From contig CAUYUJ010022088.1 of assembly GCA_963575745.1 (NCBI GenBank), forward strand, positions 31,001 through 95,000: 64,000 nt of DNA. Reading direction: 5' to 3'. The notes beneath the pieces were generated by a model, which worked only from the letters and a program-made list of their open reading frames with translations, did not search any database and had not been told where the DNA came from. Of the stretch, positions 31,049 through 40,670 are shown one piece after another (positions within the stretch are counted from its first letter, which is position 1; every line of letters begins with the position of its first letter). Origin of the DNA: Prorocentrum cordatum. Its lineage: Eukaryota > Sar > Dinophyceae > Prorocentrales > Prorocentraceae. A program made the translations under genes and the position numbers.

Positions 31049-31124
31049 GGAAGCTCTACGAGTCCCCCGGCGGTAACAAAGGTTGACGGTTTACCGCCGG
31101 CGCCCAGTAACTCGTAGAGCTTCC
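31049..31124. repeat. Exemplar of the foldback target module (two nested inverted repeats)
   Basis: Outer arms GGAAGCTCTACGAG (31049-31062) and CTCGTAGAGCTTCC (31111-31124) are perfect 14-bp complements. Inner arms CCGGCGGTAA (31067-31076) and TTACCGCCGG (31091-31100) are perfect too, around the loop CAAAGGTTGACGGT. LINE insertions elsewhere sit directly after GGCGGTAA. Most other copies have only the inner pair, because the right boundary GCGCCCAGT joins different satellite sequence. Confidence 0.9.
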
Positions 31125-34100
31125 CTTAGCAAGTTAGTGCTGGAAGCTTAAGAGTAATTCCGGGGCGCCGGGAAGCTAGTTGGCAAGAAAAATCTCGACT
31201 GACCTTTTGGTGACTTTTGGTTGATTGAAAATTTTGTTCTCGAAATTCAACAATTCGTTTGAGCTCTAGTATTTTTTCCCGTGATATTCGATCTTATTCC
31301 CGCTCGCCGTCTTGATCTCAGCTCGATCGGGCACCTTTTACTGCCAAAAAGCAGGCAGGCGGGATCGGCCGTTTCGGGCCATCTTGGCACGCGCTCTCGG
31401 TATATTGGACTTAACTCGAGCTTTAGGACAGCTACAGAGCTGGTAAGCACAGCTAATCGATTCAGAATGATCAGGCGCGTTCGTCTGTTGCATCCAGAGG
31501 TCTGAATTCGATCTGCTAGTCGAGCTAGGTCCGCAAACCTATTTGTATTATTCGAGTCATCCTGACAGGTGCTTTCGGTTTTCTGTACTCAACTCGAGCC
31601 ATATAACAGCTACAGAGCTGACACTTACAGAAACCGATTTGGCATCATCAGTTGCGTTCGTCTGTTGAATCCACGGTCTGCTGCCCGATCTAGAATCATG
31701 CAACTGTTCGTATTCTTGCAGTCATCTCGAGAGGTGCTGTCGGCTTTCTGTACTTATCTCGGGCTGCAGCGGGGCTACAGTTCTGGTTGTCACAGGAATC
31801 GATTTGGAGACATCAGACGCGTCCGCCCGTCGACTCCAGAGCTCGAAACTTGGTCTGCTGCCCGAACTAGGTCCGCGAAACTGTTTGTATTGTCCGACTC
31901 ATCCTAAGAGATGCTGTCGGTTTTCTTCACTTAACTCGGGCTGTAGGGGAGCTGCAGGGCTGGTACTCACAGGAATCGATTTGGAGACATCAGGCGCGTC
32001 TGCCTGTCGAATCCTGAGCTCTGAACTCGGTCTGATACTCGAGCTAGATGTGAGAAACTATTTGTATTGTTCGAGTCATCTTGAGAGGTGCTGCCGATTT
32101 ACGGACGTAACTGGGGCTGTAGGAGAGCTACAGAAATCGTACAGAAGACAATTCAGAAGCATCGAGGGCGTTCCGCTGTTGCATCGAGAGGTCTGAAATC
32201 GCTTGGGCTGAACAACTATTCGTTCTCTGCATTTTTCGACATTATACATTGTCAGGAAGCTCTACGAGTCCCCCGGCGGTGACAAAGGTTGACGGTTTAC
32301 CGCCGGCGCCCAGTGAACATCGAATAAATCGAAAATGAAGATTTCCGAAAAATCTATATTTTTTGACTTTACTTCGATTCTCAGCACTCTTACCAGTGTA
32401 AGGAGCTCTACGAGGTTCCCGGAGGTGACTAGGTTGACGGTTCACCGCCGGCGCCAGTTCCGGGGCGCTGGAGAGCTAGTTGGCAAGAAAAATCTCGACG
32501 GACGTTTTGACGACTTTTGCTCGGTTGAAAATTTTCTCGAAATTCAACCATTCGTTAGAGCTCTAGTATTTTTTCCCGTGATATTCGATCTTATTCCCGC
32601 TCGCCGTCTTGATCTCAGCTCGATCGGGTACCTTTTATTGCCAGAAAGCGTCCAGGCGGGATCGGCCGTTTCGGGTCATCTTGTCACACGGTAACGGTTT
32701 TCTCAAGATAACTTGAGCTTCAGGACAGCTGCAGAGCGGGTAAGCACAACTAATCGATTCAGAATGATCAGGCGCGTTCGCCTGTTGAAGCCAGAGGTCT
32801 GAACTCGGTCTGCTAGCCGAGCTAGGTCCGCAAACCTTTTCGTATTATTCGAGTCGTCTTGACAGACGCTCTCGGTTTTCTGTATTTAACTCGAGCTACA
32901 GGACAGCTACAGAGCTGATGCGTACAGAATCTGATTCAGAATCATCAGTGGCCGTTGTCTGTTGAATCCAGAGCTCTGAACTCGGTCTGCTGCCCGATCT
33001 AGAATCGCGAAACTATTCGTATTGTTCGAGTCATCTTGAGAGATGCTGTCGGTTCTCTGCACTCAACTCGGGCTGTAGGGGGGCTGCATGGCTGGTAATC
33101 ACTGGAATCGATTCGGAGACATCAGGTGCGTCCGCCTTTCGAATCCAGAGCTCCGAACTCTGTCTGCTGCCCGAACTAGGTCCGCGAAACTATTCGTATT
33201 GTTCGAGTCATCCTGAGAGGTGCTGTCGGTTTCCTGCACTTAACTCGGGCTGTAGGGGGGCTGCAGGGCTGGTAATCACAGGAATCGATTCAGAGACATC
33301 AGACGCGTCCGCCTGTTGCATGCAGAGGTCTGAACTCGGTCTGGTACTCGAGCTAGGTTTGCCAAACTATTCGTATTGTTCGAGTCATCTTGAGAGGTGC
33401 TGTCGATTTACGCACGTAACTCGGGCTGTAGGAGAGCTACAGAGCTCGTACAGAAGACAATCCAGAAGCATCGGGGGCGTTCGGCTGTTACATCGGAGAG
33501 GTCTGAAATTGCTTGGGCTGAAAATTCATTTTTTCAGTGTAATTTTTTCCGACATTATATGTTGTCAGGAAGCTCTACGAGTCCCCTGGCGGTAACGAAG
33601 GTTGACGGTTTACCGCCGGCGCCCAGTTTGAAAGTTGTTTGACAATTCATTTTGAGAGCAGATTTTTACTCCGAGCATCAGTATCTTGATTTTCTTCTGC
33701 TAGCAGCTCAGCTCGTTCGTGAGAGTTTTACTATCCAAATTTGGAGGAACCGACGTATCGTTCACACCGAGAGATGCAATTATGATGTTTTTCTAGAAAT
33801 GATCTAAGAAACTGTCTGCTTCAAATCTGAGCACTCTTACGCGTGCAAGGAGCTCTACGAGGTTCCCGGCGGTGACCAGGTTGACGGTCCACCACCAGTT
33901 GGCCGATCCGACCTTAAGAGACAATGTGACGACTTGGGGTTGGTTTTTCTATCTTTGTGTAAAATTTGAAAGTTCGTTTTAAGAACAGATATTTTTTCCA
34001 CCTGTAGTCGGTTATGCCGCGTCTGCCGGTTGAATTCGTCTGTAGCTGCAATATTACTATCAAAAGACTTGAGGGAACCGTCGGCCGTTTCGAGTCATCT

Positions 34101-37100
34101 TGACGCGCATTGACGGTTTTGTGTACTTAATTCGAACTTTAGGTCAGCTACAGAGCTGATGCTTACAGAAACCGATTCAGAACCTCTAGGTGCGTTCTCG
34201 AGCTAGATCTGCGAAACTATTCGTATTATACAAGACATTTTGACGAGTGCTGTCGGTTTCCCTTCACCATAGATTTAGAAGAGCTACAGAGCTGGTGCGC
34301 ATATAATCGGATCCAGTATCATTCGACGCGTCGTTTTCTCGTTTCGAGAGGTCCGAACTCGGTCTCGCACTTGAGATAGGTCCACGAAACAAGGAATGAA
34401 AATAAAAACACATTTTTTGCGAGCTTTTTTTCACGCTTCAGAAAGCTTTTTCGTGTGCTACGAGGCTCCCGGCGGTTACCTGGTTGACGGTTTACCGCCG
34501 GAACCCAGTTTCCGGGCGCTGGAGGGCTAGTTGGCCAGAAAAATTTGGACGGACCTTTTGGTGATTTTTGGTCGGTTGAAAATTTTGTTCTCGAAATTCA
34601 ACCATTCGTTTCAGCTCTAGTCTTTTTTCCCGTGATATTCGATCTTATTTCCGCTCGCCATCTTGATCTCAGTTCGATCGGGTATCTCTTACTGCCAAAA
34701 AGCACTGCGGCGGGATCGGTCGTTTCGAGTCATCTTGACACGCGGTGACGGTTTTCTGAACATAACTCGAGCTATAAAAGAGCCACAGAGCTTATGAGCA
34801 CACCTCATCGATTCAGAATGATCAGGCGCGTTCGCCTGTTGCATCCAGAGGTCTGATCTCGGTCTGCTATTATTCGAGACATCTTGACAGGCGCTCTCGG
34901 TTTTCTGCACTGAACCCGAGCTATAGGACAGCTACAGAGCTGATAATTACAGAAACCGATTCAGAATCATCATTTGACTGTTGAATCCAGAGCTCTGAAC
35001 TCGATCTGCTTCCCGATCTAGAATCGCGAAAGTATTTGTATTGTTCGAGTCATCTTGAGAGGTGCTGTCGGTTTTCTGCACTTACTCGGGCTGTAGGGGG
35101 GGGGGGCTACAGTGTAGGTGATCACAGAAATCGATTTGAAGACATCCGGCGCGTCCGCCTGTCGAATCCAGAGTTCGGAACTCGGTCTGCTGCCCGAACT
35201 AGGTCGGCAAAACTGTTCGTTATGACTCGTTGAGCTTCCCTAAGCTAGCAGCTGGAAGCTTAACAGTAATTCGGACGCACTGGCGGGCTAGTTGGCTCGA
35301 AAAATCTCGACGGAACTTTTGATGAGTTTTGCTCAGTTGAAAATTATGTTCTGAAAATTTGAACATTCGTTAGAGCTCCAGTATGGTTTCCCGTGATATT
35401 CGATCTTATTACCCCTCGCCATTTTGATTTCAGCTCGATCGGGTGAATATTACTATTGAAAAGCACTGTGGCGGGATCGGCCGTTTCGAGTCATCTTGAT
35501 ACGCGCTGTCGGTATATTGGACTTAACTCGAGATACAGGACAGCTACAGAGCTGGTAAGCACACCTTATCGATTCAGAATTATCAGGCGCGTTCGTCCGT
35601 TGCATCTAGAGGTCTGAACTCGGTCTGCTAGCCGAGCTGGGACCGCAAACCTATTCGTATTATTCGAGTCATCTTAACAGGCGCTCTCGGTTTTCTGTAT
35701 TTAAATCGAGCTATAGGACAGCTACAGAGCTGATAAGTACAGAAATCGATTCAGAATCATCAGTCGCGCTTGTCTGTTGAATCCAGAGCTCTGAACTCGA
35801 TCTGCTGCACGCTCTAGAATCGCGAGACTATTCGTATTGTTCGAGTCATCTTGAGAGGTGCTGTCGGTTTTCTGTACTTAACTCGGGCTGTCTGGGGGCT
35901 ACAGTGCTGGTAGTCACAGGAATCGATTCGGAGACATCAGGCGCGTCGGCCTGTCGAATCCAGAGCTCGGAACTCGGTCTGCTGCCCGAACTAGGTCCGC
36001 GAAACTATTCGTATTGTTCGAGTCATCCTGAGATTCTGTCGGTTTTCTGCACTTAACTCGAGCTGTAGGGCTGCAGGGCTGGTAATCACAGGAATCGATT
36101 CGGAGACATCAGACGCGTCCGCCTGTCGCATTCAGAGGCCTGAACGGGGTCTGATACTCGAGTTAGGTTTGCCAAACTATTTGTATTGTTCGAGTATCTT
36201 CAGGGTTGCTGTCGATTTACGCACGTAACTCGGGCTGTAGGAGAGCTACAGAGCTCGTAGAGAAGACAATCCAGAAGCATCGGGGGCGTTCGGCTGTTGC
36301 ATCGAGAGGTCTGAAATCGCTTGGGCTGAAAAACCATACGTTCTCTGCAATTTTTTTCGACATTATATATTGTCGGGAAGCTCTACGAGTCCCCCGGCGG
36401 TAAGAAAGGTTGACGGCTTACCGCCGGCGCCCAGTTCCGGGGCGCTGGAGAGCTAGTTGGTAAGAAAAATCTCGACGGACCTTTTGCTGACTTTTGGTCA
36501 GTTTTGTTCTCGAAATTCAATCACACGTTAGAGCTCTAGTAACTCGTAGAGCTTCCCTGAGCAAGTTATTGCTGGAAGCTTAAGAGTAATTCCGGAGCGC
36601 TGGAGAGCTAGTTGGCAAGAAAAATCTCGACGGACCTTTTGATGACTTTTGGTCGGTTGAAAATTTTGTTCTCGAAATTCAACCATTCGGTAGAGCTCTA
36701 GTATTTTTTCTCGTGATATTCGATCTTATTCCCGCTCGCCATCTCGATCTCAGCTCGATCGGGTAAAATTTACTGCCAAAAAACGTCCAGGCGGGATCGG
36801 CCGTTTCGAGTCATCTTGATACGCGCTGTCGGTACATTGAACTTAACTCGAGATACAGGACAGCTACGGAGCTGGCAAGCACACCTTATCGATTCAGAAT
36901 GATCAGGCGCGTTCGTCTGTTGCATCCAGAGGTCTGAACTTGGTGTGCTAGCCGAGCTAGGTCCGCAAACCTATTCGTATTATTCGAGTCATCTTGACAG
37001 ACGCGCTCGGTTTTCTGTAGCTACCTCGAGCTATATGACAGCTACAGAGCTGATACAGAAACCGATGCAGAGTCATCAGTCGCGTTTGTCTGTTGAATCG

Positions 37101-37721
37101 AAAGCTCTCAACTCGTCTGCTGCCCGCTCTAGAATCGCGAAACTATTCGTATGGTTTGAGTCTTCTTGAGAGGTGCTGTCGGTTTTCTGTACTTAACCCC
37201 GGTTGTGGGGGGGCTACAGTCACAGAAATCGATTTGGAGACATCAGGCGCGTCCGCCTGTCGAATCCAGTGCTCGGAACTCCGTCTGCTGCCCGAACTAG
37301 GTCCGCGAAACTATTCGTATTGTTCGAGTCATCCTGAGATGCTGTCGGTTTTCTGCACTTAGCTCGGGCTGTAGGGGGGTCTGCAGGGCTGGTAATCACA
37401 GGAATCGATTCGGAGACATCAGACGCGTCCGCCTGTCGCATTCAGAGGCCTGAACTTGGTCTGATACTCGAGCTAGGTCTGCCAAACTATTCGTATTCTT
37501 CAAGTTATCTTCAGGGTTGCTGTCGATTTACGCACGTCACTGGGCGTGTAGGAGAGCTACAGAGCTCGTGCAGAAGACAATCCAGAAGCATCGGCGGCGT
37601 TTGGCTGTTGCATTGAGAGGTCTGAGATCGCTTGGGCTGAAAAACTGTTCGTTCTCTGCAATTCTTTTTCGACATTACATATTGTCAGGAAGCTCTACGA
37701 GTCCCCCGGCGGTAAGGGGAT

Positions 37722-39563
37722 TTGCATAGCCTGAATGTCTTTGAGGGAAATTGCCTTTACCAGATGACGTCACCCCAAAAGCCTGCCTCCGAAAGTTGGG
37801 TAGTTTGGAAGCCAGCTCGACTCAGAATTGCTAGACGGATGTTCTTTGAAGCCAAGTGCCAGAGTGCAGTGCAGAGAGTCCTTTATTCCTTGTGGCAGCT
37901 CGGAGCGGACATAGCATCATATTTCGGAGCCAATGTCGATAGCGGATATCAGATTCCTGAGTCGGAGCTGAGCCCAGGGATGGTCGCGGTCTCTTCAGTT
38001 ACCAATGGGATGGTGGAGGTCTCTTCAGTTACCAATGGGATGGGTGCTGTCTCTTCAGTTACTAATGGGATGGGTGCGGTCTCTTCAGATACGAAGGGGA
38101 TGGGTGTGGTCTCTTCTGATATGCATGGGATGGTCTCTTCTTCAGTTACCAATGGGATGGGTGTGGTCTCTTCAGTTACTAATGGGATGGTGGAGGTCTC
38201 TTCAGTTACCAAGGGGATGGGTGCTGTCTCTTCAGTTACTAATGGGATGGGCGCGGTCTCCTCAGATACGAATGGGATGGGCGCGGTCTCCTCAGATATG
38301 CATGGGATGGTCTCTTCTGCTATGCCCTCTGATAGGGCCTCTTCTTCTCGAGATATTGAAGTTCCCTGTGAGCGGGGGGGGCCTAGGGATCCCCCCAGGC
38401 CCCCCCCGAAGCGTCGGAGGATGGCAGTTCCTGGACCTGGACAACAGACGGTGTTTCCTCGTGCGCATCGAGACGCACGCCGGCTTCTGATGTGCTGTAC
38501 CCCGAGGTGGGAGGAGAAAAGGACACTTGAGTCAAAATATTTGCGTTCCCAGTGGAAGTGGAAGGAGGCCTCGAAACTGACACGATTAGGCAGTGCTAAG
38601 GGGCAGGCGACGGGTGAACATCCTTGGTGTTTCATGTTCCAGACGATATTTCCCTCGTTTGTGAATCTGGAGGATCGTTGGTGGAGGGCGTGTTCTTTCT
38701 CTTACTCTGACTTCGTTCAGTATTGCAGGCAGTTCCTGGAAGCTTGTACTTTGGGTTCTCTGTTTGACTTGTTTGTTGTCCGTGGAGGAACTGGAGGACG
38801 AGGAAACTACATGAAGGAGAGGGGGGAGGAGATGATGGCTCGTCCGTTGTCGGTGAAGGAGTCTGAGAAGCTGGCCCAGAGATTGGCCTCGAACAATGAA
38901 CAGGAGCCGACTTGGGATCTGAGTGATGACGGGATCGGTCTGGAGCTGACGGGAGATTCGCTTCTTATCTGTAATTGGATCAACGGTCTCTGGAAGGTTG
39001 AGGGTGGAGAAGGAGGAGATGGGGCTTCTTATCGTAGGCGGGTTGCAAATATTATTTCTCTGTTGGAAGAATTGGAGGAGGAAGGAGTACGACCCCCCTC
39101 ATGGGGCAACGACTTTATTCGACACATATATCGGGAGAGTAACACAGTAGCTGATGAACTTACCCATCTAGCACGGGAAGGCCAGATATTCAGAGAGCTG
39201 TTCCACCACCATATCTTTCGCCCTGATGTTCAAGACAACTTTCGAGTTATTGGCCTCCGCGGATCCTTCGACGGCGGAGTGTGTGCCCAAGGTGTGGGCG
39301 TCGGCTGGTTTCTGCAGATTGGATATATCCCTCGCTTCCATGATCCGTACCCTGACCCTGAACATAGAGATAAGAGAGCTCGGGTAGTCTCCCTCTTCCC
39401 CCAAGCCTCCTCTCCTTGTCCAATCATATGGGAAGTAGTAGGGCGTTGTGCACAGGCACTCCCCTCCCATAGCAGTATCACTGACGCTGAGCTTTCGGGT
39501 CTCGAGGGCCTCTTGCGGGCCGCAGCCCAGGTGGCCCAAGACCTCCAGCTGCAGAGAGACTAG
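37722..39563 (+). CDS. E7 ORF2 C-terminal fragment with minisatellite linker and permuted RNase H
   Basis: Open for 613 codons from a TTG in the truncated 5' end; no native start. It begins at LNVFEGNCLYQM, matching HAFEGRLLSKM of E5 and HTFEGRCLLAM of E2. About residues 85-205 are a 9-residue repeat VSSVTNGMG(A/V), encoded by a 27-bp minisatellite. After a Pro/Arg-rich linker comes the FMFQTIFPSF...WWRACSF block seen in all copies. RNase H follows in permuted order: LELTGDSLLIC, YRESNTVADELTHLAR, LRGSFDGGVCAQGVGVGW, TDAELSGLEGLL. All four acids are present. Endonuclease and RT are lost. Confidence 0.9.
   Translation: MHSLNVFEGNCLYQMTSPQKPASESWVVWKPARLRIARRMFFEAKCQSAVQRVLYSLWQLGADIASYFGANVDSGYQIPESELSPGMVAVSSVTNGMVEVSSVTNGMGAVSSVTNGMGAVSSDTKGMGVVSSDMHGMVSSSVTNGMGVVSSVTNGMVEVSSVTKGMGAVSSVTNGMGAVSSDTNGMGAVSSDMHGMVSSAMPSDRASSSRDIEVPCERGGPRDPPRPPPKRRRMAVPGPGQQTVFPRAHRDARRLLMCCTPRWEEKRTLESKYLRSQWKWKEASKLTRLGSAKGQATGEHPWCFMFQTIFPSFVNLEDRWWRACSFSYSDFVQYCRQFLEACTLGSLFDLFVVRGGTGGRGNYMKERGEEMMARPLSVKESEKLAQRLASNNEQEPTWDLSDDGIGLELTGDSLLICNWINGLWKVEGGEGGDGASYRRRVANIISLLEELEEEGVRPPSWGNDFIRHIYRESNTVADELTHLAREGQIFRELFHHHIFRPDVQDNFRVIGLRGSFDGGVCAQGVGVGWFLQIGYIPRFHDPYPDPEHRDKRARVVSLFPQASSPCPIIWEVVGRCAQALPSHSSITDAELSGLEGLLRAAAQVAQDLQLQRD
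37980..38330 (+). repeat. 27-bp coding minisatellite inside E7
   Basis: About thirteen units of GTCTCTTCAGTTACCAATGG-type sequence keep the frame. Variants (GATACGAAG, GATATGCAT) occur in the same order twice, so a block of about 165 bp was duplicated as a whole. Confidence 0.9.
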
Positions 39564-39622
39564 GTAGGCACTTAACGGGCGCTGGGGCGCTCGGTGCCTG
39601 GTCAGCCTCCCCAAAAAAAAAA

Positions 39623-40670
39623 GAAAGGTTGACGGTTTACCGCCGGCGCCCAGTTGGTCGAGTCATCCTGAGAGGTGCTCTCGGTTTTCTGCACTTAACT
39701 CGGGCTGCAGGGGGGCAGGGCTGGTAATCACAAGAATCGACTCGGAGACATCAGACGCGTCCGCCGGTCGCATTCAGAGGTCTGAACTCGGTCTGATACT
39801 CGAGCTGGGTTTGCCAAATTATTTGTTTTGTTCGAGTCATCTTGAGAGATGCTATCGATTTACGCACGTATCGGGCTGCAGGAGAGCTGAAGAGATCGTA
39901 CAGGAGACAGTCCAGAAGCATTGGGGGGCGTTCGGCTGTTGCATCGAGAGGTGTAAAACTATTCGTTCTCTGCAATTTTCTTTCAACATTATATATCGTC
40001 AGGAAGCTCTACGATTCCCCCGGCGGTAAGAAAGGTTGACGGTTTACCGCCGGCGCCCAGTCTTTTCAGCTCACGCGTAAGAAAGCTTCCCCATGTGTTC
40101 ATAGCAGCGTCGTGCAGACAAGAGCTCTACGAGGCTCCAGGCGGTAACCTGGTTGACGGTTTACCGCCGGCTGCCAGTCGGTTGGGCTGAAAAACTATTC
40201 GTTCTCTGCAATTTTTTCTTGACATTATATATTGTCAGGAAGCTCTACGAGTTCCCCGGCGGTAAGAAAGGTTGACGGTTTACCGCCGGCGCCCAGTCTG
40301 AAATCGCTTGGCCTGAAACACTATTCGTTCTCTGCATTTTTTGTCGACATTTTATATGGTCAGGAAGCTCTACGAGTCCCCCGGCGGTAAGGAAGTTTGA
40401 CGGCTTACTGCCGGCGCCCAATTCCAGCGCGCTGGAGAGCTAGTTGGCAGGAAAAATCTCGACGGAACTTTTGCTGACTTTTGGTCGGTTGAAAATTTTG
40501 TTCTCGAAATTCAACCATTCGTTAGAGCTCTAGTATTTTTTCCCGTGATTTTCGATCTTAATCCCGCTCGCCGTCTTTATCTGAGCTCGATCGGGTACCT
40601 TTTACTGCCAAAAAGCACACGGGCGGGAGCGGCTGTTTCGAGTCATCTTGATACGCGTTGTCGGTATTTT
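39623..40670. repeat. Satellite between E7 and E8 with four short head-to-tail hairpin modules
   Basis: Hairpins near 39640 (right arm only), 40020, 40141, 40258 and 40380. Each ends ...GCCCAGT and is followed by a different satellite start (TGGTCGAGTC, CTTTTCAGC, CGGTTGGGC, CTGAAATCGC, TCCAGCGCGC). After the last comes the AGTTGGCAGGAAAAATC block, ending at GTCGGTATTTT where E8 begins. Confidence 0.88.

Larger units (their letters stand above)
28534..37715. repeat. Long satellite array (about 9.2 kb) with many target hairpins
   Basis: The longest stretch without insertions. Blocks repeat in order: hairpin module; AGTTGGCAAGAAAAATC; TTCGATCTTATTCCCGC; about five 155-180 bp subrepeats (anchors CGAGTCATCTTGA near 30185, 30340, 30508, 30687, 30865); a lead-out with GCTTGGGCTGAAAA and GACATTATATATTGTC; then the next hairpin. 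Block starts near 30010, 31170, 32465, 34520, 35290 and 36600 give spacings of about 0.8-1.3 kb and two longer or interrupted units. Each subrepeat holds CTGTAGGACAGCTACAG-like dyads. Hairpins lie at about 29861, 31067, 32273, 32419, 33585, 33868, 34469, 36394 and 37706. No coding sequence is credible here. Confidence 0.9.
37716..39622 (+). mobile_element. E7: 5'-truncated LINE-like retrotransposon
   Basis: The left junction CCCCCGGCGGTAA|GGGGATTTGC and the right end CCAAAAAAAAAA|GAAAGGTTGACGG split a hairpin of the GAAAGG loop type exactly after GGTAA. Only the late part of ORF2 is kept. The 3' UTR is about 50 bp with GGGCGCTGGGGCGCTC. Confidence 0.92.

Noticed and set aside
31049-31124. Terminal inverted repeat of a DNA transposon
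   Set aside because: The arms enclose only a 14-48 bp loop, no transposase is present, and only one of the many modules has the outer arms intact.
36390-36440. Hairpin module as a tiny intron (GGTAAG ... CCCAG|T)
   Set aside because: The donor-like and acceptor-like ends are only about 35 bases apart, and the flanks are non-coding satellite; the insertion-site explanation fits all junctions better.
28534-37715. Satellite as a CRISPR array (regular repeats and spacers)
   Set aside because: Repeats of 155-180 bp diverge along their whole length, with no short identical repeats and unique spacers, and no cas genes.
37949-38635. Minus-strand 228-codon frame with EETAPIPLVT repeats
   Set aside because: Antisense shadow of the 27-bp minisatellite in E7 ORF2, whose + frame continues into conserved domains.
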